Source: CAVSWT01 sp963731745 (GTDB lineage Bacteria > Bacteroidota > Ignavibacteria > Ignavibacteriales > Ignavibacteriaceae). From it: a DNA stretch of 64,000 nt. This document shows, one piece after another, positions 18,798 through 28,411 of the stretch. A program made the translations under genes and the position numbers. The stretch lies in NCBI GenBank assembly GCA_963731745.1, contig CAVSWT010000017.1:51829-115828 (forward strand), written 5' to 3'. Position 1 is the first letter of the stretch; each line of letters opens with the position of its first letter. The notes under the pieces are model-generated. The model saw nothing but the letters and a program-made list of their open reading frames with translations, had not been told where the DNA came from and made no database searches.

Positions 18798-19781
18798 TTA
18801 ATCAATTGATTTTATTTTTTCTTCATTAAAGATATAGAGTCCCCCCATTAAAGTTCCAATCCATTTATTATTGTATTTATCTATTGTAACACAAAAAATA
18901 TGATCGTCAGTTAATATTGAATTAGAATGATTATATACAATCCAATTTTTGCCATCATACTTTACTAGTCCTGCTGTAAATGTACCAATCCACAAATTGT
19001 TTGAGCTGTCAACCGCTAGAGAATAAATCATGTCAGAAGGTAAAGGAGAATTTTCTCTGTCATATGATTCAGAATGCCCTTCATTTAATTTTGTAATACC
19101 TCCGAATTTAAATCCAAGCCAGATATTTTTTTTCATATCCTCCACGGCCGAATAAACAGACATTACAGGAATTGTTGAATCAATTTCTGCGGACAATTTC
19201 ATATCACCGTTAACATATTTTACAATTCCCTCTACCGTACCAAGCCATTTGTTATTTTCTTCATCTACTAAAATAGTAGGAACTTTATTATAAGGAAGTT
19301 TTGAGTTCTCAGTATTATAGATTGTCCAATTTGAATTATCGAAAACGGCAACACCGCTTCCCCATGTTCCAATCCATTTCTTATCATTTTTATCAATAGT
19401 CAAAGCATATATAAAACTATGCGGAAGTTTTGAATTGGAGGTATCATAAACTGTCCAGTCGTCACTGCCGTCAAATTTTGCAATTCCCCCGCCAAACGTT
19501 CCAATCCATAAATTATTTTTTTTATCGATAGCAATAGAATATATCTTGTCATTTGGCAAGCCAGAATTAGTAGTGTCATAAATATTCCACGAGTTTTGGA
19601 AGTATTTAACTAACCCTTCATCCCAGGTACCTATCCATTTAATTCCGGATTTGGCAATTTTTATTGTATGAATTGAATTGGAAGGAAGTTTTGAATTCGA
19701 CTTATCAAATTTAATCCATTCTTTATTTTGACTGATTGCAGTGATATTCAAAATTAAAATGTATAGAAGTATTTTCATCAT
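18798..19781 (-). CDS. Free-standing secreted 'two-component regulator propeller' protein
   Basis: A signal peptide (about 1-16) is followed by seven repeats of about 43 residues. Each holds SKLP or SGLP, an IYS..ID hydrophobic strand, NN(L/K)WIGT, GG(I/L).KF and a W.IY strand. This is the reg_prop repeat normally found as the periplasmic sensor of one-component hybrid kinases such as the one at 35657-38797. Here it makes up the whole 327-residue protein, with no membrane anchor, Y_Y_Y domain or kinase, and no T9SS tail. It probably folds as a single seven-blade propeller in the periplasm or outside the cell. Either of two adjacent ATGs may be the start. The ligand is unknown. Confidence 0.85.
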   Translation of the reverse strand: MMKILLYILILNITAISQNKEWIKFDKSNSKLPSNSIHTIKIAKSGIKWIGTWDEGLVKYFQNSWNIYDTTNSGLPNDKIYSIAIDKKNNLWIGTFGGGIAKFDGSDDWTVYDTSNSKLPHSFIYALTIDKNDKKWIGTWGSGVAVFDNSNWTIYNTENSKLPYNKVPTILVDEENNKWLGTVEGIVKYVNGDMKLSAEIDSTIPVMSVYSAVEDMKKNIWLGFKFGGITKLNEGHSESYDRENSPLPSDMIYSLAVDSSNNLWIGTFTAGLVKYDGKNWIVYNHSNSILTDDHIFCVTIDKYNNKWIGTLMGGLYIFNEEKIKSID

Positions 19782-19825
19782 TTACCGCATTACTTTTAAT
19801 TGTAGAACCCATGTTTTACAAATTT

Positions 19826-19863
19826 ACAAAAAAAATCCGTACTGAAATATTTCAGTACGGATT
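19826..19863 (-). terminator. Terminator of the TonB receptor / surface protein / PorV operon
   Basis: A 30-base perfect palindrome (AATCCGTACTGAA and its complement around a tiny loop, 19834-19863) is followed on the minus strand by a run of eight or more T. It lies 34 bases after the PorV-like stop. Confidence 0.92.
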
Positions 19864-19896
19864 AAAAGAAATTAACGAGTTACTTAGTTGGTAAAA

Positions 19897-20928
19897 TTAA
19901 AAAGCTAACGTAACTGCAAATATATGATTAGCATTAAAGTATTTAACATCTCTATATGCATAATCTATTTTAAGATCAAGACCGCCAACGTCATAATTAA
20001 TACCGGCACCGGCAGTTAATCCATAAATATAATCTTCACTTTGAGACTTTGGTGACAAGTCATAGCCGCCTCTGATGAATAATAAGTTGTTGTAGCCGTA
20101 TTCAGCTCCTACTTTATATTCATCACCAGAGAAGTTATTATTCTGGAATACTGTAGATATTTGAATTGCATTCTCTTCATCAATCTGTGGTTTGAATCCA
20201 AAACCGATTGTGAAATTTGCAGGCAATTCAAAATATGCTGCATTGAATGACATTTGGCTTGGCGCACGATTGTAACCCTGAGGTGATGATGTGATCAATA
20301 AGCCTGAACCATCATATTTCAGATGCGGTCCAATGTTATTCATTGCTATTCCAAAACTTAGGCCTGAAATATTTCCTAAGTCATTGTAAACAACACCTGC
20401 ATTAAATGAGACACCGGAAGCACTCACTTCAGCAAGAGTTTCGGATAAGTAGTTTGCCGTTACACCAATTGCAATCCTATTTGTTAACTGTTTTGAATAA
20501 GTTAACCCTAATACAGAAAATTGGGGTGCAAATGTTTGTCCGGTTCCATCAGGAAATTCATTAGTAGTAACCGGAATATCACCGACATCTAGTGCTTTGA
20601 TTTGTAAAGAAAGTACACCAAAGCTTTCGAAGTTAACCGAAACTGCTCCATGATTCAACCCGATATCCGCAATATAATTCATGTGTGAAAAAGTTGTAGA
20701 AACAGAATTGTCCATAAAGGCAGCACCTGCTGGATTCCAGTAGAGGGCCTCAATTCCTGTTGCTGTTGCAACATTGGAACCACCCATTGCTATACCTTGA
20801 GGGCCGACAGGTATTAGCAATTCGCTGGCGCCTGATGTTCCTGTTCGAACCCCTCCTCCGGCGTATATACTAACCGCTCCAAGGAGGATCATGGTTAGAA
20901 TACTCAAATAATTAAATAAAATTTTCAT
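19897..20928 (-). CDS. PorV/PorQ-family outer-membrane protein
   Basis: The protein (about 343 residues) is an FadL-like outer-membrane barrel of the PorV/PorQ type. In T9SS, PorV carries cargo with C-terminal sorting domains from the translocon to the attachment complex. A signal peptide ends near SIYAGG; the mature N terminus has GVRTGTSGASELLIPVGPQG, then GGSNVATATGIEALYWNPAG, the hallmark AxGxxxxxWNPAG strand-turn of the family, and it ends IFAVTLAF with a terminal aromatic. The start is placed at the internal ATG at 20928 because CAAGGAGT lies directly before it; the longer frame to 20955 lacks such a site. It is last in an operon after the receptor and the giant surface protein. Confidence 0.88.
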   Translation of the reverse strand: MKILFNYLSILTMILLGAVSIYAGGGVRTGTSGASELLIPVGPQGIAMGGSNVATATGIEALYWNPAGAAFMDNSVSTTFSHMNYIADIGLNHGAVSVNFESFGVLSLQIKALDVGDIPVTTNEFPDGTGQTFAPQFSVLGLTYSKQLTNRIAIGVTANYLSETLAEVSASGVSFNAGVVYNDLGNISGLSFGIAMNNIGPHLKYDGSGLLITSSPQGYNRAPSQMSFNAAYFELPANFTIGFGFKPQIDEENAIQISTVFQNNNFSGDEYKVGAEYGYNNLLFIRGGYDLSPKSQSEDYIYGLTAGAGINYDVGGLDLKIDYAYRDVKYFNANHIFAVTLAF

Positions 20929-20957
20929 TTTTACTCCTTGAGTTTTAAACTTCATAA

Positions 20958-23900
20958 TTAAAATCTATCAAGAACTTGTTGTTCTTGTATAATTGCTAGT
21001 TTAAGTATTTTCGTCGTACCAAGGTTAGGCATATCGATGTAAGCGATGTATAAACCGCTTCCAACCGGGTACCCGTCTTGATTGGTTAAATCCCAGCGTT
21101 CAAACTGAGTTCCAGCATGATCAATCGTTCTTACCAATATACCTGCTAAATTAAATATTCTAATCTTCGCAGCTTCTGGTAAGTGATTGAACGTAACAAA
21201 ACGTGCATACTTATTTATTTCTTGAGTATTAACACCATAGTATGGATTTGGGAAAACGTTGATGCGCTGAACATCTTCTTTAGCAGCGTCAGCCGACATA
21301 GTTGGTGCCGATGGTGCTGAGAATGTCCAAGTATCTTTGCCAGGCTGTAATGGATTTGCATATTTAAGGTTTACTACATCACCAACATTCCAATGTGTAG
21401 ACCAGAAAACAACAACCCATGTTGCCAATTCATTAAGTGGAGTTGGACCATCATCTATAGTTATCACTTGATTAGGATCGTAATCAGAATTTACAATTAT
21501 TGCATATTCTCTGTTTTCATCATTCCAACTGTAAAATGGATCATCAGTTGCTGTTTGTATACGATCTCTAAATGTTAAATTTACCTGACGTGGATTAGCC
21601 GGGTCAGATACGTTCCAAACTTCGAAAGGTATCCTTATCAAATATGGGCCGGTAGAACCAGTAGTGTTGTCAGGTCTATCTTCAAAAGGAGAATTTGACC
21701 TAAATACAGTTGCCATTGAACCACCACTTGCTACAGTTATTACTGTTTGGCCATTTATTACACTGGTATCTTCCACACCAGTAAATCGAAGTTCGTAATC
21801 TTGCTGGAGCTGATCGATGTCCTGTGTTCCAACTCCGCTAAAATTATCGTATGCTGTACTGGTGACTGTTCCACCAAATACAGTATAATTTGTTATATCA
21901 ATACCATCTGAAAGTCCTGCAGTACTAGTAGCAGAAAATGTTGTTTTAGAACCCGGAGCAGTATCCAATGTTGCAGTGTTCCAATTAATGGGAGCTTCAT
22001 AGCTGCCGTCAATTGCTACTTGCAATCCGTCAAATATTGGATTTGCGGTATTGTCTGTAGGATTTGTATTCTGTAATATGCCGGTAGAACCTCCCGGGCC
22101 TTCAGTATTTGCATAAATATCTACACCGCCATATACAGTTTGATTTTGTACAACAAGCTGGCCAGTGGTTACGTCCATAACATTCCATGTATTTTGGGTT
22201 ACAAATTTATTTCCAATAGCTGTAACCTGGAATGTACCGGTTGCATTTATAATTCCTAAACTATCACCTGCATAAAGATCACCGTAGCCATCATCATATA
22301 AAACATAATCGATTGATAGCGGTGGAGTGAAGGCACTGATGTTTACTTTTAACAACTGACTTCCATCGAAACAGCCGAAAGTTGTTGAATCATTATTTCC
22401 CCACGTTATGGACTGGCCGTCAATAACGGGAGTTTCTGTATTCCCATTTGCACAATCAGCAACCGGCTCAGCACTGTTAATAATCACTCCTTGCGGGAAT
22501 GTTACTTTTGCTCCATCAATATAATCACCGTCAGGAGATTGTAAATCAATGCTCATTATTAGATCAACGGTGCCAGGTTTACTTGCATACAAGCCTGTAC
22601 CGCTCATGGTTGAAGGTGAAACGTCACCAACTTTATTTAATTTTTTACCAACTGAATCCGGATAATTAGTTCTCTTCCATTTTCCATCAGCGGCTAAATA
22701 ATAATAATATGGTTTCAAAAATAATTTATAATCATGTCCGTTCAATTTAGTAGGATCAACCACCGTGACATCTACAGTTGCATCGGCGGTTCCTTGATGT
22801 GTAACATCCTCTTCAGCTCCGGATTCGGCATGATATTGCACTCCAGGATCCGGGCTCTGCGGTGTAAGTCCGTTAGCACCTCCGATAATTGCAATTGGGT
22901 TTTCAAGTGCTGAAGGAACACCATCAGGATTATAGCTGTATGCTGTAACGGCAAAATAATATTTTATGCCATTTACAAGAGGTGTTGAACTGCTAAATGC
23001 ATCGGTTTTAATTGAAATATATCTTTGAACACCGTGATCAGTGCCGAATTGAACTACATGGTTCGCGACGACACCACTATTGGCATCAAAGTAGTCATCA
23101 TTTATTTTTAATATTCCATCAATAACGTCAAATGTAGCTATTCTTGCTGCTTCTGATAGCGAGGCGGATCGATTAGGTAACTGATAAACGTTATATCCTT
23201 GGAATTTATATCCTTTGCTTACTACTTGCTCTGTAGCAGCTACATTAGAAGAATCCGTACCCCAATTCAATATAATTTCATGATCAAGCGTTGTTGCTTG
23301 AACCTGAGGAGATTTAGGAGGTGTTGGAATATCAAAGAAGTTATCATAAACAGCTTGAGCTGTTTCATCATAAAATTTTAACAATCCTATAGCTGATAAT
23401 CTATCTACTCCAGGAATTGCACCAGCAATTATTTGGGCAACTACAACTTCTTGAGTATCGCCAGGAGCCATAGTAAATGGACCTGAAGCCATACCTTGAC
23501 GTCTGTCACCTTTAGGGAACAATTGTCCATCAATCCAACCTGTTCTGGTGATAGGATCACCTGTAAGAACAAATGGAGTAGTTTCACCTGTTGAATTATT
23601 AATAAACGGAACACCTGATAAAGGTAATTGTCCATTCATTAAACGATAAAATTGTTTTGATCCTTCAGGATCACCGCCTAAAGCAGGATCAGTTAATATT
23701 GGATCACTATTTATGAAATAATAAGCCGCTGTCATTGGCAGATTTCTTTTTCCGTACACCACTCGGCCGTTAAATATAGCAGAGTCTGTGGCAGCTCCGG
23801 GAGTAACTGGGCCCTGGAAAAAATCGGCACCAACTACAGGAGGAGGAAGAGGGGCATAAACATTGTCAATTGCATCAGCGTTGTAACAATAGGTTAAGCT

Positions 23901-24797
23901 AAGTGTTGTATCATTTCCGACAAAGTCATCTCCAGCATTACCATTATCAACATCAGCCCACCAGGAAACGAACATACTATCTAAAGTATATTTCTGGAAA
24001 CCTTTGTTAATGATAGTGTATTTTTTAAAGTACATGTTGCCAAGCGCACCGGTTTGAGCATAGGCCCAATATGTGCCTCGAACCTCTATTCCCATTGGGT
24101 CTGCACCATAAAGGGAATTCATTTGATCCTTATTTTGATCGTTTGCAACCCAGTAAGCTGTTTGATCAGCACCAGGAACGCCAGGAATATCTACATTAGG
24201 ATCATATTTACCATCTCCATTTACATCTTTAAAAGGAGCGCCTAAATCATTTGCAGTACCTGCAGCAGGCCATTGAGTCCAATCTAATTCATACTGAGCG
24301 CGGAGAGCATCTTCAGTTACACCTTCATTTGCTGCATCGGCAGCTAGATCAAGAGCTGGTCCGCCTGGATATACATCTGATCTTACTCTAAATATTCGAT
24401 AGTTATCAGAACCTGGATCAGGAGCAGCTTGTCCATCAGCCATAATTGGCCCTGGCTGCAAACCTGTGGAATAAGTTGAACCTCCGACGCGAGGATCAGT
24501 TTCGCCTCTGGGAATAGCTCCCCAAACAAAACCGGTTTCAAAAATACAAGTTTTACCGCTTCCTTTAGGATAAACGGTACCTTCCAAGTTACTGTTTGTG
24601 TTGTAATCTCCAAAACCAATGTTTGACACAAGAGTAGATATATTATTTATGTCAATATAGGTATTGGCTACTTGAGCGGCAGTTTTTGCCAGACCCTTTT
24701 TATTTTTCTTATCACCTTTAGCGTTTATGTTCATGCTAGCAAGAAACATAACACTTATTAGGAAGATAAGAATATAAGAGAATTTGTTTGAGATCAT
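20958..24797 (-). CDS. Giant secreted surface protein with variant T9SS-type C terminus
   Basis: This 1279-residue exported protein has a signal peptide (about 1-27) and a long beta-rich body of low similarity to anything I can name. About residues 500-650 is an FN3-like region (LDHEIILNWG to YYFAVTAYSYNPDG). About 995-1110 carries ELRFTG, IPFEVW, LTFRDR and REYAIIVNS, the module also present in the 1502-residue protein at 297-4805. The C-terminal 100 residues resemble a sorting domain but with the variant opening INVFPNPYYGVN, then IRIFNLAGILVRT and SGLYIAYI, and about 15 residues beyond the usual end. It lies between the TonB receptor gene (34 bases) and the PorV-like gene (about 30 bases). 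It is likely a major surface or extracellular-matrix protein exported with that PorV. Confidence 0.82.
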   Translation of the reverse strand: MISNKFSYILIFLISVMFLASMNINAKGDKKNKKGLAKTAAQVANTYIDINNISTLVSNIGFGDYNTNSNLEGTVYPKGSGKTCIFETGFVWGAIPRGETDPRVGGSTYSTGLQPGPIMADGQAAPDPGSDNYRIFRVRSDVYPGGPALDLAADAANEGVTEDALRAQYELDWTQWPAAGTANDLGAPFKDVNGDGKYDPNVDIPGVPGADQTAYWVANDQNKDQMNSLYGADPMGIEVRGTYWAYAQTGALGNMYFKKYTIINKGFQKYTLDSMFVSWWADVDNGNAGDDFVGNDTTLSLTYCYNADAIDNVYAPLPPPVVGADFFQGPVTPGAATDSAIFNGRVVYGKRNLPMTAAYYFINSDPILTDPALGGDPEGSKQFYRLMNGQLPLSGVPFINNSTGETTPFVLTGDPITRTGWIDGQLFPKGDRRQGMASGPFTMAPGDTQEVVVAQIIAGAIPGVDRLSAIGLLKFYDETAQAVYDNFFDIPTPPKSPQVQATTLDHEIILNWGTDSSNVAATEQVVSKGYKFQGYNVYQLPNRSASLSEAARIATFDVIDGILKINDDYFDANSGVVANHVVQFGTDHGVQRYISIKTDAFSSSTPLVNGIKYYFAVTAYSYNPDGVPSALENPIAIIGGANGLTPQSPDPGVQYHAESGAEEDVTHQGTADATVDVTVVDPTKLNGHDYKLFLKPYYYYLAADGKWKRTNYPDSVGKKLNKVGDVSPSTMSGTGLYASKPGTVDLIMSIDLQSPDGDYIDGAKVTFPQGVIINSAEPVADCANGNTETPVIDGQSITWGNNDSTTFGCFDGSQLLKVNISAFTPPLSIDYVLYDDGYGDLYAGDSLGIINATGTFQVTAIGNKFVTQNTWNVMDVTTGQLVVQNQTVYGGVDIYANTEGPGGSTGILQNTNPTDNTANPIFDGLQVAIDGSYEAPINWNTATLDTAPGSKTTFSATSTAGLSDGIDITNYTVFGGTVTSTAYDNFSGVGTQDIDQLQQDYELRFTGVEDTSVINGQTVITVASGGSMATVFRSNSPFEDRPDNTTGSTGPYLIRIPFEVWNVSDPANPRQVNLTFRDRIQTATDDPFYSWNDENREYAIIVNSDYDPNQVITIDDGPTPLNELATWVVVFWSTHWNVGDVVNLKYANPLQPGKDTWTFSAPSAPTMSADAAKEDVQRINVFPNPYYGVNTQEINKYARFVTFNHLPEAAKIRIFNLAGILVRTIDHAGTQFERWDLTNQDGYPVGSGLYIAYIDMPNLGTTKILKLAIIQEQQVLDRF

Positions 24798-24831
24798 ATT
24801 TAAACTCCTATTACTTTTTTAGTTTTTCAGC

Positions 24832-27800
24832 TTAATATTCTAATCTTACACCAACCCTGATTTGTCTTGGTGGACCATATAAAAGATTTCCTGTTGCAAC
24901 AGAATAGCCATCACCATAATCAAGGTTAATCGCTTTGTAAAGATCAACAAAGTCTTGTCCATAACTTTCAGTCAGCTGACGTCCTTCTGGTGAAGTTAAA
25001 TATCCATCATCGGTAGCAGAACCGGTTCTTGTAAATACATTTATATAGTTTTTTGTATTCAATAAATTAATAACGTTTACAAAAATAGTAGCATTAAGCT
25101 TATCCATGATGAGGAATGATTTATCAACTGAAAGATCTAATTGGAAATTTGCAGGAGTTGTTGATGAACCTAGAGGTTCTGAAGCTAACCTAAATCGGCC
25201 AGCATTAAAACCTTCAAGATTACCAGCAACACCGCTTCCGTAGCCAAGTGTGAATGGATGGCCGCTAGCGAACGTTAATAATAAACTAGCACCGAATTGA
25301 TGCAATACACTTGGGCCGTCATCAATACCAAAGCGATAATCAATACTTAAATTTCCGCTAAGAGCGCGGTTAAATGCTAAAGGTTGTATATTATTTGGTT
25401 TATAAACATAGTTCGGGTCTAATGGAGAACCAACCAAACCGGCATTTGCGAACGGATTCGAATTTGTTCCTTCAGCACTTTCAAATGAAGCAGAGCCATT
25501 AACCATAATTCTACTGGTTCTTCTCATATTGAAAGAGACTTCGATTCCTTTGGTTGTAGCAAAATCACCATTAGTTAAAGCAGTATAATCAAGGAATCCT
25601 GATGATTTATCAACATACAATTGATTGTAAACAACCTGGCCGCTTATATCTTTATAATAGCCTGTTAAATCAAATGAAGCAAATTCGCCTAATTGTTGGG
25701 TGAATCCAACTTCATATTGAGTAGTTCTGATTGGTCTTACATTTAGACCTGCGACTGAGGTTGTATAAAAGTTTCCAGGTCTAGCAACCTGATATGACCA
25801 TGCATATTCACTTTTATATATATCGTTAAGTCTTGTCTGTTGAATGAACTTTCCATATTGAGCATGAAATACAGTTTGATCTGTCACTGGGAAAGAAAAT
25901 CCTAAACGAGGACTTAATCCGCTGAATGAAGGTGCTTTTGTCCATCCGCCCGGGATAATTAAGTGTGTGTTTTTATCAAAAGATAGTTCAGGATGAGTCG
26001 GATCTACCATAACCGTATTATCCGTATTGATATAATCATATCTTAAACCGGCATTTACAATTAAGTTCTGATATTCAAGTCTATCTTCTAAATATACACC
26101 AGCAAAAATTGGTTTTTTGGGTGCAATCTGGCCAGCATCATAATTGCTTGTACTGCCAGTGTAAGGATCGCCGAGGACATCATAACCGTAATTATTAATA
26201 CCGTTTAACATTATTGTTCTGGCTAAATCGTCACCGCTATTAACTCTATTAGCTAGTAAAAGAGTTAATGCATTTGACATAGCGAATTTACTAAATGTCA
26301 TCATTTGAACGTCACCGCCGAATTTTAAAGCATTTTCTTTATTTACTTGAGAACTTAATGCAGCGGTTATATTAATGTTTTGGTTTTTAAATTTAGAGTA
26401 TTCTGAAATAGGAGTATTAGGAGCATTAAAGGTAAACCCCTGAAATACTGCAAGTACCGAAGGTACGGTAAAACGGCCATATCGATTTCCTTCAGATGGC
26501 CTTCTATACCATGGAGCACCAGCTTCAGTATTCGCTACGCTATCTCCATAACCCACGTAATTATCTTTTAAGTAAGGATCCCATGTATGTCCCTGGTTAA
26601 ATACAAAACCACCACTAACTTCATAAAAAGTAGAAGGGCTTAATACATGAGTTATTTTTAAATTAACAGTTCCATTATTTTGATGAGTTACTGGTATACG
26701 ATTTAAATCCAGCATATTCAAAATATTTGTTGATGTTGTATTTGCATAGTAAGTATCACCATAATATTGACGGGCAGCGTAGGTTCCATATAATCTAACA
26801 ATAATAGGATTATAATCGAAAGTTAATGTAGCTGCACCATTATATTGATTATCGTTTTGCCTTAATGCAGGGCCGGCATTGTAATTAAAATCTATCGTAT
26901 CATTGGTATTAGGGTCAGTTATTTTACCCAAATGAATACCAGGGTAAGGCTGCGGATTAGGATCTGCCTGTGAAAGGTTTTCAAATATTCCATAAAATTT
27001 AATATTATTCCCTAATAGTGGGCCGCTTACTGAAGCACTAAAATCATTATATCCATATGAATATGCCCCTAGCACTTCTTTGCCGTCATATAGTCCAGCT
27101 TTATTTTTTAAGCTGATATTGTCAGTAATATATTCTGCAGTTGCTTTAAATTCAGGTCCGCCAGATTTAAGTTGAGTACGGATTATTCCACCATTAGCTC
27201 CACCGAATTCAGCTGTGTATCCACCGGCTTGAACTTGAATTTCTTCCAATGCATTTTGAGGAATTGAAACTTGACGAGTTCCAGTAACTGCATTTGTTAT
27301 ATTTGTCCCTTCAAGGTAATAACCAACTTCATCATTTCTACCACCTCTGATGTAGACTTTGTTATCCTGAACTACTACACCAGGAACTAATGAAATTAGA
27401 TTATTAATACCTCTAACAGGCAATGCCTGAATCTGTTCGTTTGTCGTAACTCTTATAGCATTAGTATTACTCTTGTTAATGAGTGGTCGTTCTGCTATAA
27501 CATTTACTTCTCCAATGGTTACACCTTCTGCAGGCAATTGGAAATTAATTTCCGTAGTAAGGTCTGCATTCACACGAACATTAGAAACAGTGATCGCTTG
27601 GTAACCTATAAAAGAAGCCTTAAGCTGATAGACACCAGCGTTAAGATTCTGGATAGTATATTCTCCATTCACATCAGTAGCTGCGCCGGAAGAAGAACCA
27701 ACCACTAAGATATTGGCTCCAATCAAGGGTTCACCACTCTGGAGATCCGTCACTTTTCCCTGTATCTTCCCTACTGTTCCTGCCAAAACAAATGAAGGCA

Positions 27801-27840
27801 GAATTAGCAGAAAAAATAGAACGGTAAGTTTTCTGTTCAT
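24832..27840 (-). CDS. TonB-dependent outer-membrane receptor (SusC-like) with CarboxypepD_reg domain
   Basis: The 1002-residue receptor has a signal peptide (1-20), a carboxypeptidase-regulatory-like domain at about 24-110 (GKIQGKVTDLQSGEPLIGAN) typical of SusC/RagA-like receptors, a plug domain at about 120-230 (ITNAVTGTRQVSIPQNALEE, YTAEFGGANGGII) and a long barrel ending RQIRVGVRLEY. It would import a large substrate across the outer membrane using TonB energy, or act with the next two genes in export and assembly of the surface protein. The ATG follows AGGAGA. It is first in the minus-strand operon, and no SusD homologue is present. The substrate is unknown. Confidence 0.93.
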   Translation of the reverse strand: MNRKLTVLFFLLILPSFVLAGTVGKIQGKVTDLQSGEPLIGANILVVGSSSGAATDVNGEYTIQNLNAGVYQLKASFIGYQAITVSNVRVNADLTTEINFQLPAEGVTIGEVNVIAERPLINKSNTNAIRVTTNEQIQALPVRGINNLISLVPGVVVQDNKVYIRGGRNDEVGYYLEGTNITNAVTGTRQVSIPQNALEEIQVQAGGYTAEFGGANGGIIRTQLKSGGPEFKATAEYITDNISLKNKAGLYDGKEVLGAYSYGYNDFSASVSGPLLGNNIKFYGIFENLSQADPNPQPYPGIHLGKITDPNTNDTIDFNYNAGPALRQNDNQYNGAATLTFDYNPIIVRLYGTYAARQYYGDTYYANTTSTNILNMLDLNRIPVTHQNNGTVNLKITHVLSPSTFYEVSGGFVFNQGHTWDPYLKDNYVGYGDSVANTEAGAPWYRRPSEGNRYGRFTVPSVLAVFQGFTFNAPNTPISEYSKFKNQNINITAALSSQVNKENALKFGGDVQMMTFSKFAMSNALTLLLANRVNSGDDLARTIMLNGINNYGYDVLGDPYTGSTSNYDAGQIAPKKPIFAGVYLEDRLEYQNLIVNAGLRYDYINTDNTVMVDPTHPELSFDKNTHLIIPGGWTKAPSFSGLSPRLGFSFPVTDQTVFHAQYGKFIQQTRLNDIYKSEYAWSYQVARPGNFYTTSVAGLNVRPIRTTQYEVGFTQQLGEFASFDLTGYYKDISGQVVYNQLYVDKSSGFLDYTALTNGDFATTKGIEVSFNMRRTSRIMVNGSASFESAEGTNSNPFANAGLVGSPLDPNYVYKPNNIQPLAFNRALSGNLSIDYRFGIDDGPSVLHQFGASLLLTFASGHPFTLGYGSGVAGNLEGFNAGRFRLASEPLGSSTTPANFQLDLSVDKSFLIMDKLNATIFVNVINLLNTKNYINVFTRTGSATDDGYLTSPEGRQLTESYGQDFVDLYKAINLDYGDGYSVATGNLLYGPPRQIRVGVRLEY

Positions 27841-28411
27841 TTTATCTCTCCTAAGATTAATGATTAGATAAATAATTAATTTTGCGGCTGAATCAAAAAA
27901 ATATTTTCCTGATTCAACCTATTTACTCAACTGCCCGCTTTGAATAAGTCGAAAGATTTTACGTCCTCTTTAAATCGGAAATTTTTCAACAATAGTAAAG
28001 GATATTTTTCGGAATTGTTTTTTTGTAAGATTACTATTGCTGTATGCCGGTAAGCTTTAATATTAGTTTTTTGTCCCAATCTTATCAAAGACAAATTAAT
28101 TCCCATTTTTAATTTGCAAATATTTCTTGTCTTCAATATCAACTTTTTAAGGAGTAATAGTATGTATTTTATTAACACTTTGATAACGTGCTTAAAAACT
28201 TTATTAAAATCAACTGTAAAATGTATTAAATAACCTTTTATTTTATTACAAACTTGACTTTACAAGTTTCAATACATTAAAATATGACGAAATTTTTAAC
28301 TCTGCAAATTAATAAATAATATTTTTTAATATTTATTTTAATTTTTTTAACATAAAAGCACCAATTTATCATTCCATCCAGATATATAATTTATATTTTA
28401 GAAATTTTATT
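27841..28411. other. AT-rich intergenic region upstream of the receptor operon
   Basis: No supported gene lies here. A 7-bp inverted repeat TGAATCA / TGATTCA (27889-27895 and 27910-27916) sits about 50-75 bases upstream of the receptor start and could be an operator or a 5' leader hairpin. The remainder is very AT-rich, with long A and T runs. An 83-codon minus frame (27927-28178) has no ribosome site or recognisable content. Confidence 0.4.

Noticed and set aside
19834..19863. 30-base perfect palindrome considered as an operator
   Set aside because: It is 34 bases after the last operon gene and followed by a long T run on that strand, so it is a terminator.
27927..28178. 83-codon minus-strand open frame in the receptor upstream region
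   Set aside because: No ribosome site, a Lys/Leu/Ile composition expected from AT-rich DNA, and no recognisable motif.
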